DNA from: an uncultured Bacteroidaceae bacterium
GTDB lineage: Bacteria; Bacteroidota; Bacteroidia; Bacteroidales; Bacteroidaceae
Length of the DNA stretch: 13,518 nt
Assembly (NCBI GenBank): GCA_904501775.1
Contig: CAJGCJ010000046.1
Span: 1 to 13,518, forward strand
Direction of reading: 5' to 3'
Every line of letters begins with the position of its first letter. The stretch's first letter is position 1. This document shows, one piece after another, positions 7,951 through 13,518 of this stretch. Below the pieces are notes generated by a model. That model did no database searches. It saw only the letters and a program-made list of their open reading frames with translations, and was not told the DNA's origin. The position numbers were made by a program, and so were the translations under genes.

Positions 7951-9708
7951 TTAAGCAATCTTTTTGGTTGCCAACAGATCTTGCAACTGCGCAAGATAGT
8001 TGTTATAGTTGGCCGAGTTGAACTCGGAGTAGTTCATCTGTTTACAGAGGTTGATGATCTTCTTGAAGAAATCGGTTACCTCCTCGAAGTCCTCGAAATC
8101 GAATTCCGAACGACAGATATCGGTTACCATGCTCAATATAGTCTGCTGACGCTCGAGCGAAGTAACAGCATCAATCTCGTCGAATGCATCCTGCTGCAAC
8201 ACAACAAAGTCAATAAGTTCCGACTTCCAGAATGTAACGTGATAGTCTACAGGTACACCGTCATCACCAAGGATGTTTATCTGCTCGGCAATCTCCTTAC
8301 CACGCAACAGACGTGTCTTGGCTTCGTTTACCATTTCGAGCCAGCCCTCACCGATTCTCTCGGTTATATATTGGCCAAACTCGGGATATTCTATATATTT
8401 TGAATATGAGTCGATGGGGTTTACGGCCGGATAACGTTTCTTATCGGCACGCTCCTGCTCAAGCGCATAGAAACAGCGTGCGACCTTCTTTGTATTCTCT
8501 GTAACAGGCTCCTTAAGGTTACCACCGGCAGGTGACACAGTTCCGATGAAGGTAATTGAACCAACCTTGTCATTATTAAGGTAGACATATCCTGCACGGC
8601 TGTAGAAGTTGGCAATGATTGATGAAATATCCATAGGGAAGGCATCGGGACCGGGAAGTTCCTCCATACGGTTAGACATCTCACGGAGAGCCTGCGCCCA
8701 TCGAGAAGTAGAGTCGGCCATAAGCAACACTCTCAGACCCATTGCTCTGTAATACTCGGCAATTGTCATTGCTGTGTACACAGATGCCTCACGCGCAGCT
8801 ACGGGCATGTTAGATGTGTTGGCGATGATAATGGTACGTTCCATCAACTTGCGTCCTGTATGAGGATCGACAAGTTCGGGGAACTCGGTGAAGATTTCCA
8901 CAACCTCATTGGCACGCTCACCGCAGGCTGCAATAATCACGATATCGGCCTCGGCCTGTTTTGAGATAGCATGCTGAAGCACCGTCTTTCCTGTACCAAA
9001 GGGACCGGGGATGAATCCGGTACCTCCCTCTACGATAGGGTTCAAGGTATCTATGGTTCTTACACCGGTCTCGAGCAATTTGAAGGGACGTGGCTTCTGC
9101 TTATAATCCTCCATTGCCACACGAACCGGCCATTTCTGAATCATGTCGAGCTGCTTCTCTTCGCCCTCACTGTTCACAATAACAGCTATTGTATCAGTGA
9201 TACGGTATTCACCTGCTGCGACAATGCTCTTTATTGTCCAATCACCCTTAAGACCGAAAGGTGCCATTATCTTCAAAGGTTGGTGATTCTCCTCTACACT
9301 ACCCAACCATGCTGCTGCATACACCTTGTCGCCCTGTTTTGCGATAGGCTCAAAATGCCACAGTTTCTCTTCGTCGAGGGGATTGGTGTAGTCGCCGCGC
9401 TTCAAGAAGACGCCCTCCATCTTATCGAGGTCGTTCTGCAGACCGTCGTAGTTCTTCGACAGCATACCGGGCGCAAGAGACACCTCAAGCATATGACCTG
9501 TAAATTCCGCTTCCTCACCAATTTTCAGGCGACGTGTACTCTCGAACACCTGAACATAGACCTTGGCTCCGTTAATCTTAATAACCTCGGCCATAAGACG
9601 GTCGCCTCCGGTTTTGATATAGCAAATCTCATTCTGAGCTACCGGGCCATCAACGGCCAACAGTACCATGTTTGCTATAACACCGGTTACTTTTCCTTTT
9701 GTTGCCAT
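7951..9708 (-). CDS. atpA: V-type ATP synthase subunit A (catalytic)
   Basis: Catalytic subunit that hydrolyses or synthesises ATP in the soluble V1 head. At 585 residues it is full length, with the N-terminal barrel (about 1-75), the V/A-type non-homologous region (about 110-195) that separates it from F-type beta subunits, the nucleotide-binding domain and a helical C-terminus. The P-loop is GPFGTGKT (235-242, K241, T242), the catalytic glutamate is E264 in ACGERANEV, and the Walker B segment is LLMADSTSRWA (328-338, D332). No intein is present: the region around the P-loop is continuous. The gene is third in the operon, starting 18 nt after the DUF2764 gene. Some spirochaete and chlamydial operons share this order. 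Synonym ntpA. Confidence 0.96.
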   Translation of the reverse strand: MATKGKVTGVIANMVLLAVDGPVAQNEICYIKTGGDRLMAEVIKINGAKVYVQVFESTRRLKIGEEAEFTGHMLEVSLAPGMLSKNYDGLQNDLDKMEGVFLKRGDYTNPLDEEKLWHFEPIAKQGDKVYAAAWLGSVEENHQPLKIMAPFGLKGDWTIKSIVAAGEYRITDTIAVIVNSEGEEKQLDMIQKWPVRVAMEDYKQKPRPFKLLETGVRTIDTLNPIVEGGTGFIPGPFGTGKTVLQHAISKQAEADIVIIAACGERANEVVEIFTEFPELVDPHTGRKLMERTIIIANTSNMPVAAREASVYTAMTIAEYYRAMGLRVLLMADSTSRWAQALREMSNRMEELPGPDAFPMDISSIIANFYSRAGYVYLNNDKVGSITFIGTVSPAGGNLKEPVTENTKKVARCFYALEQERADKKRYPAVNPIDSYSKYIEYPEFGQYITERIGEGWLEMVNEAKTRLLRGKEIAEQINILGDDGVPVDYHVTFWKSELIDFVVLQQDAFDEIDAVTSLERQQTILSMVTDICRSEFDFEDFEEVTDFFKKIINLCKQMNYSEFNSANYNNYLAQLQDLLATKKIA

Positions 9709-9726
9709 ATATATATTTATTTTTTA

Positions 9727-10566
9727 TCAATTCTTTGTATCAGTGAACACAGCCCCACTCTTCAGGCCCTCAATCAACTCGTTGTAACGCTGCATTCCCA
9801 TATCTGAATCCAACGCAGCCCAACGCTCTATCATATCCAGTTTCTGCAAGAATATATAGAGTCTTTCGACTGTAAAATAATTAAACACAGAGTTATCATC
9901 AAGCCATTTCCAGCGTATCTCGTCGAGTTGTCTTTCACGCTCGTGCAATCTGTCATTCTCGCTCAAGCGGACAAGCTGTTCAAAACACTCTACAGTATTT
10001 GAGAGGCCGAAATCTCGGGTACTTGAGCTACGCAAAGCATCGGCAACCTCATCATTGCCAATAACACAGTCGGCAATGCTCAATTTATATTTACGGGCCA
10101 GCAATGCAACAAGAATATTATTTACATTCAAATTAAATTCGAACCATGAGGCCAAGAATTTATTCGACACCGACATTGCATATTCATAATATCGCGCACT
10201 CAAGAGATCGCTCCACATATATTCCCCACTCTCTTCATTTTCGAAATAGAATGTAAGAAAGTCCGATATGTATGAGGGAACATCATCGCCTGCCGTATCA
10301 CCCTCTTTTACTGAATTAATGATTGACACCAACCGCTCCTGAGAGTAACAGCCTACACAGCTCAACACGCAGTCGTATCCACGCGAGAGCATTGTGAGAA
10401 TATTATTGTTATCCCATGATAGAAAAAACAGATCGACAAGCTTGGCATCCTGCTCCTCCAACAAAGGATACAATTCTTCCCTAAAGCTTTCTATAGAGTA
10501 ATTAGCCTTGCTGCCATCAAAAGCCACATCGGGCAGACCGGCAACCAGACAGTAGTAATTGCCCAT
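9727..10566 (-). CDS. DUF2764 family protein, V-ATPase-associated
   Basis: A 279-residue soluble, mostly helical protein of unknown biochemical role. It begins with MGNYYCLVAGLPD, the start typical of the DUF2764 proteins found between subunits E and A in Bacteroidetes V-ATPase operons; a similarly placed hypothetical gene occurs in Chlamydia and Borrelia. No signal peptide or membrane helix is seen. Residues 141-162 (WFEFNLNVNN then ILVALLARKYKL) resemble the D/E-x-x-N-(I/L)-x-x-LL-R-x-K pattern of the V-ATPase C (d/AC39) subunit that docks the rotor shaft on the c-ring. The C-terminal third (about 225-270) is helical and rich in aromatic and acidic residues. The gene lies 6 nt after subunit E and 18 nt before subunit A, so it is certainly in the operon. 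Because no C subunit gene is present, a role as a divergent C-like collar is inferred, not shown. Cys residues at 66, 70 and 73 are not an obvious metal site. Confidence 0.8.
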   Translation of the reverse strand: MGNYYCLVAGLPDVAFDGSKANYSIESFREELYPLLEEQDAKLVDLFFLSWDNNNILTMLSRGYDCVLSCVGCYSQERLVSIINSVKEGDTAGDDVPSYISDFLTFYFENEESGEYMWSDLLSARYYEYAMSVSNKFLASWFEFNLNVNNILVALLARKYKLSIADCVIGNDEVADALRSSSTRDFGLSNTVECFEQLVRLSENDRLHERERQLDEIRWKWLDDNSVFNYFTVERLYIFLQKLDMIERWAALDSDMGMQRYNELIEGLKSGAVFTDTKN

Positions 10567-10572
10567 TATACT

Positions 10573-11160
10573 TTAGAATAAGAGTTCAACAATCTGGGGG
10601 CGCAAGAACGATTTGAGGAACAGCTCGAATTCGTCTTTACCGAAATTAACCTTATATGAGCCATCGGCAGGAGATATCGAGAAAGAGCTCTTAAGACCAT
10701 TAACCTGCTTGATTTCAACGCCTTTATCGAGAAGAGCCTTTGCCTTTGCTGCAAAATAAGCCTTCAATTCATCAGCCTCGGATGTTGAAATAACCAAGGG
10801 TTCGTCGGCACTCCAACGCTCGGCAATCTTAACAAGAATATTCTTGAGAGCATCGCCTGCGAGAACCTCTTTAACAGCCGAAGATACAATGGTGTCGGTT
10901 ATGATGTTGGCAGCCTCTGACTTGAGTGCACTGACAGCCTGAGAACCATAAAGTTTAAGTTCTGAACGTGTGTTTACATCCAATTCAGTCGCTTTCTTTT
11001 GTGCTTCAGCTACAACATTATCAGCCTTCTCTTGAGCCTCTTTCAAAATGGCTGCAGCCTTCTCTTGTGCCTCTGCTATCAAACGGTCGGCCTCTAATTT
11101 TCCCTTTTCAACTCCCTCATTAAAAATTTTTTCGGTAAGTTCCTGAATCTTATTTTCCAT
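10573..11160 (-). CDS. atpE: V-type ATP synthase subunit E (peripheral stalk)
   Basis: Peripheral-stalk subunit that holds the A3B3 head stationary against subunit I. The 195-residue protein has a charged, alanine-rich N-terminal helix (about 1-80) and a globular C-terminal domain (about 85-195). The helix contains three near-identical 11-residue repeats starting at E30, E41 and E52 (EAQEKAAAILK, EAQEKADNVVA, EAQKKATELDV), the hendecad spacing of right-handed coiled coils known for E/G stalks. The usual partner, subunit G (also called H), is not encoded nearby. It is the first gene of the operon, read from the promoter at 11232-11261 after a leader of about 65 nt. Not to be confused with the F-type c-subunit that also uses the atpE symbol. 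Synonym ntpE. Confidence 0.92.
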   Translation of the reverse strand: MENKIQELTEKIFNEGVEKGKLEADRLIAEAQEKAAAILKEAQEKADNVVAEAQKKATELDVNTRSELKLYGSQAVSALKSEAANIITDTIVSSAVKEVLAGDALKNILVKIAERWSADEPLVISTSEADELKAYFAAKAKALLDKGVEIKQVNGLKSSFSISPADGSYKVNFGKDEFELFLKSFLRPQIVELLF

Positions 11161-11231
11161 ATATAATTAGTTTGTTTTTCACATTTTGGTGTTATCCGAC
11201 GCATTAAATAAATGCCAAATATTCAAGAGTA

Positions 11232-11261
11232 CAAAAATAACTCTTTTTATTGTAATTTCAA
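11232..11261 (-). promoter_or_regulatory. Bacteroidetes-type promoter for the V-ATPase operon
   Basis: On the minus strand a -33 TTG (11259-11261) is followed by exactly 19 bases and a perfect -7 element TATTTTTG (11232-11239), matching the TTTG-N19-21-TAnnTTTG consensus of the Bacteroidetes primary sigma factor. Transcription would start near 11225-11228, giving a leader of about 65 nt before subunit E. No riboswitch was recognised in that leader. Confidence 0.7.
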
Positions 11262-11304
11262 TCCAATTTTTAGCTTAATGTTTACAAAAGATTCTTTTTT
11301 TAGT

Positions 11305-11335
11305 AAAAAAAATCCTAATAACAATCCACTGGTTG
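11305..11335 (-). terminator. possible weak terminator after the MFS gene
   Basis: On the minus strand, CAACC-AGT-GGATTG (11322-11335) can form a small five-pair hairpin with one bulge, followed after 9 nt by a run of eight T (11305-11312). The run itself can pair with seven A at 11295-11301 in an AT-only stem. It lies about 30 nt past the transporter stop and before the ATPase promoter, the right place to insulate the two units, but the stem is weak. Confidence 0.3.
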
Positions 11336-11365
11336 ACAAGAGTATATAGGACAGAGAAAACCGTA

Positions 11366-12586
11366 TCACCTTAGTCTGTTCTTATTAAAATGCGGAGCTG
11401 CATAAAAGATAAAAAAGAGCGTAGAAAGCACCACCAGCAGAGTCCCCATAGTAAAGCTAAGAGCAAAACTGCCGTTGCCAAGAGCACCTCCCAACAACAT
11501 GCCCATTCCAATACCCACATCCCACCCTGTAAGATATGTAGCTGTGGCAGTAGCCCTACGGGAGTTTGGCGCAAGATTGACGAACAGAGTATTGAAAGCC
11601 GGGAACATGGTTCCGAAACCATATCCTATAAAGAGTGCAGAAACAAAATAGATCACATAGGTAACTGTGATATCATAATCGGCAAAAAATGAGAGCAACG
11701 CCTCGCCAAGGACACCCCAGAATGCAATGAACATACCATTTCTTATCGTACTTGTAATATATCCTTTGTCAACCCTCTTACCTGAGAAAAGACGCGAGAC
11801 AATAAGTCCAAAAGCCATTATGGTAAAGAAAAGGCCGGTATCGGTTGTGAGGCCTATATTATTGGCATACATTGCCATGTAACTCGTAGTCATGCCATAA
11901 GGAACAGCAAGCAGCATAAGTGCCACGCATGCAGGAATTCCTGCAGACAGGAAGAATCTGTCGGTAGACAAAACAGAGGTTGTAGCGACACTACCCATGG
12001 CTCTATTCGAAGTTTTGACAAACTGAGCAAACAATAAACCAGACAGAGCTGAAACAACAGCCATGACAAAGAGAGAGGTATACCCCGATGAAGATACCAC
12101 AAACAAACCGGCCATTGGCCCGAAAGCCATAGCCAGATTATTCATAACACCATAATACCCCAACCCCTCTCCACGCCGGGAAGAGGGCATGACATCAATA
12201 ACAAGAGTATTTGCAGCTGTAGTAAGAGAGCCGAAGGCAAATCCATGGAATACCCTCAATACCACAAAGATAGCCAAAGAGGATTTAATTCCCAAATAGC
12301 CGATAAAAGCCAATGCGAACATTATATAAGATGCAATGTACACACGTTTACGGGGAAAAAGATCGGCAACGAAACCGGCAAACGGACGCACACACAACAC
12401 AGCCACAACATAACACGACAAGACAACGCCAACCAAATGAGGTTCGACATCAAATACTTCTGTCAGATAAAAAGGCAATGTGGGAACGAGAAGAAAAAAA
12501 GAGAAAGAAGTAAGAAAAGATGCCACACACAGCAATATATAACTGAGCGTAAAAAGCCTCTCTTTTTTACATACATCACCATCCAT
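11366..12586 (-). CDS. major facilitator superfamily transporter (DHA1-like)
   Basis: Inner-membrane secondary transporter of 406 residues with twelve predicted helices in two six-helix halves joined by a loop at about 188-210. Motif A is present between helices 2 and 3 as GFVADLFPRKR (71-81). R111 in RVFHGFAFGS fits motif B, and GPMAG (156-160) in helix 5 fits the antiporter motif C, which together favour a proton-coupled drug or metabolite exporter of the DHA1 type. The substrate cannot be read from sequence. The start at 12586 is chosen because it immediately precedes the charged pre-helix segment (MDGDVCKKER); an ATG four bases upstream is out of frame and stops after four codons. It is a separate transcription unit from the ATPase operon, with a candidate promoter at 12751-12758, and is divergent from the CAT-like gene. 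Confidence 0.87.
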   Translation of the reverse strand: MDGDVCKKERLFTLSYILLCVASFLTSFSFFLLVPTLPFYLTEVFDVEPHLVGVVLSCYVVAVLCVRPFAGFVADLFPRKRVYIASYIMFALAFIGYLGIKSSLAIFVVLRVFHGFAFGSLTTAANTLVIDVMPSSRRGEGLGYYGVMNNLAMAFGPMAGLFVVSSSGYTSLFVMAVVSALSGLLFAQFVKTSNRAMGSVATTSVLSTDRFFLSAGIPACVALMLLAVPYGMTTSYMAMYANNIGLTTDTGLFFTIMAFGLIVSRLFSGKRVDKGYITSTIRNGMFIAFWGVLGEALLSFFADYDITVTYVIYFVSALFIGYGFGTMFPAFNTLFVNLAPNSRRATATATYLTGWDVGIGMGMLLGGALGNGSFALSFTMGTLLVVLSTLFFIFYAAPHFNKNRLR

Positions 12587-12645
12587 ACATTAATACAACT
12601 ATCAGATTACACAACCCACATTAGCAAAATACAAAAACATATCTT

Positions 12646-12743
12646 ATTGATTTACCACCACTTACTCAAATCAATTATCATAAACAGCAAGTAAATCATA
12701 ATATTGAAATTTACTTATAAATAGATATTTAAAATCAATATCT
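12646..12743. repeat. three consecutive inverted repeats in the transporter leader
   Basis: Three perfect inverted repeats follow one another: ATTGATTT/AAATCAAT (12646-12653 and 12668-12675, spacer 14), AAGTAAAT/ATTTACTT (12689-12696 and 12709-12716, spacer 12) and AGATATT/AATATCT (12723-12729 and 12737-12743, spacer 7). All lie between the candidate -7 element and the transporter start, so they could form leader hairpins or bind regulators. In such AT-rich DNA some would occur by chance. Confidence 0.4.
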
Positions 12744-12750
12744 GACAGCA

Positions 12751-12758
12751 CAAAGGTA
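12751..12758 (-). promoter_or_regulatory. candidate -7 element for the MFS gene
   Basis: On the minus strand TACCTTTG matches TAnnTTTG exactly. A -33 TTG at the expected 19-21 base spacing is not seen; a TTTG lies only 13 bases upstream. If used, the transporter mRNA would have an unusually long leader of about 160 nt containing three inverted repeats. Confidence 0.35.
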
Positions 12759-12824
12759 ACACAATTAAAGGCAAAGAATAATAATTGGATATAAAATTTT
12801 CAACTGAAAGAAAGGAAACATTAC

Positions 12825-12853
12825 ATGAATAAATTCATTATTTTTATAAAAAT
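12825..12853. promoter_or_regulatory. two adjoining palindromes, possible operator
   Basis: ATGAATAAATTCAT (12825-12838) is a 6-bp inverted repeat around AA, and one base later ATTTTTATAAAAAT (12840-12853) is a perfect 14-bp palindrome. Both lie between the two divergent promoter candidates, the second just upstream of the -33 position of the CAT-like gene. This is a plausible regulator site or a bent AT-rich upstream element; no regulator gene is in view. Confidence 0.35.
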
Positions 12854-12856
12854 GTC

Positions 12857-12887
12857 ATGAAATATCAAGATAAAAATAGTAGTTTTG
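12857..12887 (+). promoter_or_regulatory. Bacteroidetes-type promoter for the CAT-like gene
   Basis: A perfect -7 element TAGTTTTG (12880-12887) is preceded after 20 bases by ATG (12857-12859), one mismatch from the -33 TTG. Transcription would start near 12892-12894 and leave a leader of only about 20 nt before the ATG at 12912. Confidence 0.55.
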
Positions 12888-12911
12888 CGGCCTTATCTAA
12901 AAACGAGAACA

Positions 12912-13518
12912 ATGAGAGAAGTAATTCCCCAAGAGACAAGCCGAGCATACGCATTCGAAATGTGGATGAAAGCACCGATGCCAATGGTAACATTTTTCAA
13001 AAGACTAAATGTAACTAATTTAGTAAAAATCAGCCGTAGAAAAGGGCTCAAATTCAATATGCTCATGTTATACTGTATTGGCAGAGCAGCAAGCAAAATT
13101 AAAGAGTTCTACATACTACCTGTCGACGGAAAACTTATACAATATGACAAAATAGCCGTTAACACAATAATAGCCAATATAAAAGGAGAAATTAGCTCGT
13201 GCGACATTCCATTTGATAGCAACCTTTCACAATTCAACAAAGAGTATCTTCAGTTGACACAGCATGTAGCCAAAGAGTGCTGCAACCACGACATAACAGA
13301 CAGCATGGTAATAGGTACCTCTGCATTGGTACAATATGAAATAGAAGGAGCAGTGGGCATGTACAGCGGAATATTCAATAACCCGTTCCTCATTTGGGGA
13401 AAATACAGAAAAGAATGGTTCAAGAGAACACTAACAATATCATTCCAATTTCACCACACACAAATGGACGGGGCACATGCCTCACACTTTTTAGACGAAC
13501 TGCAGAAAGAAATAGACA
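12912..13518 (+). CDS. chloramphenicol acetyltransferase-like (CatA-like) acyltransferase, 3' end off window
   Basis: A member of the CAT fold, trimeric cytoplasmic enzymes that move an acetyl group from acetyl-CoA to a hydroxyl of a small molecule. The frame is open from the ATG at 12912 to the window edge (202 residues); the family is usually 205-220, so it is nearly complete. The catalytic motif is intact as HHTQMDG (181-187), with H182 as the probable general base and D186 as the structural aspartate, followed by AHASHFLDELQ as in CATs. By eye the N-terminal part also aligns (RAYAFEMW, 11-18). The segment that in true CATs reads SALPW and then F-x-S-F is altered: SAL is kept (137-139) but the Pro-Trp pair and the conserved serine appear absent. 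Chloramphenicol is therefore not an assured substrate. Isoleucine is mostly coded by ATA, unlike the phosphorylase. It is divergent from the MFS gene. Confidence 0.82.
   Translation, partial: MREVIPQETSRAYAFEMWMKAPMPMVTFFKRLNVTNLVKISRRKGLKFNMLMLYCIGRAASKIKEFYILPVDGKLIQYDKIAVNTIIANIKGEISSCDIPFDSNLSQFNKEYLQLTQHVAKECCNHDITDSMVIGTSALVQYEIEGAVGMYSGIFNNPFLIWGKYRKEWFKRTLTISFQFHHTQMDGAHASHFLDELQKEID

Larger units (their letters stand above)
12587..12911. other. AT-rich divergent intergenic region
   Basis: This 325-nt stretch separates the transporter (minus) from the CAT-like gene (plus). It is very AT-rich and I see no RNA gene or conserved protein in it. It holds one promoter candidate per direction, two adjoining palindromes between them (12825-12853), and three inverted repeats in the predicted transporter leader (12646-12743); these are listed separately. 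Confidence 0.6.

Noticed and set aside
8971..9807. 278-codon open frame on the plus strand opposite subunit A and DUF2764
   Set aside because: It is antisense to clear ATPase genes with intact motifs, has a low-complexity Cys/His/Leu-rich product with no recognisable domain, and is explained by codon bias of the real gene.
9727..10566. CxxxCxxC-like cysteines (66, 70, 73) in the DUF2764 protein as a metal site
   Set aside because: Spacing does not fit a standard zinc or iron-sulfur motif and no partner cysteines or histidines cluster with them.
12245..12694. 149-codon plus-strand frame opposite the start of the MFS gene
   Set aside because: The product is Lys/His/Gln-rich low complexity and antisense to a transporter with clear MFS motifs.
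12825..12860. Eleven-codon mini-ORF upstream of the CAT-like gene, as a possible leader peptide
   Set aside because: It lies upstream of the predicted transcription start (about 12892), so it would not be on the mRNA; its start overlaps a palindrome instead.
1..13518. CRISPR arrays, tRNA or rRNA genes, insertion sequences, integrase or att sites
   Set aside because: No regularly spaced repeats, no cloverleaf-like or rRNA sequence, and no transposase or recombinase frame were seen on either strand.

Overview
The window looks like a chromosomal segment from a member of the Bacteroidales (Bacteroides/Prevotella-like). Three things point there: Bacteroidetes-type promoters (TAnnTTTG -7 elements), starts without clear Shine-Dalgarno sequences, and a V-type ATPase operon of the E–DUF2764–A–B–D–I–K type. 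This is judged by eye; no database search was run.

Layout. From about 11.2 kb down to 3.65 kb the minus strand carries a tight seven-gene V/A-type rotary ATPase operon: E (peripheral stalk), a DUF2764 protein, A (catalytic), B (non-catalytic), D (rotor shaft), I (ion-channel stator) and K (c-ring proteolipid). Intergenic gaps are 6 to 46 nt, and D and I overlap by four bases (ATGA). A near-consensus promoter lies upstream of subunit E. No recognisable C, F or G subunit gene is present. Below the operon, on the same strand and separated by two hairpins, come a eukaryote-like (GT3) glycogen synthase and then an alpha-glucan (glycogen) phosphorylase. The phosphorylase runs off the left edge of the window, so its C-terminal PLP domain is missing. 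A further hairpin plus T-run separates these two glycogen genes.

On the other side of the ATPase operon lies a 12-TM major facilitator transporter on the minus strand with DHA1-type motifs. A chloramphenicol-acetyltransferase-like protein is divergently transcribed from it on the plus strand and runs off the right edge, with perhaps 10-20 residues missing. The 325-nt divergent region between them is very AT-rich. It holds one promoter candidate for each direction, two adjoining palindromes between those promoters, and three inverted repeats in the predicted transporter leader.

How the genes work together. The ATPase couples ATP turnover to ion pumping. Its c-ring subunit keeps an E. hirae NtpK-like set of Na+-binding positions, so sodium coupling is a reasonable hypothesis. 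The glycogen synthase and phosphorylase build and mobilise the storage polymer. The transporter/acetyltransferase pair could be an export or modification module, but its substrate cannot be read from the sequence. The most open question is what the DUF2764 protein does in an ATPase that otherwise lacks its rotor collar (subunit C).
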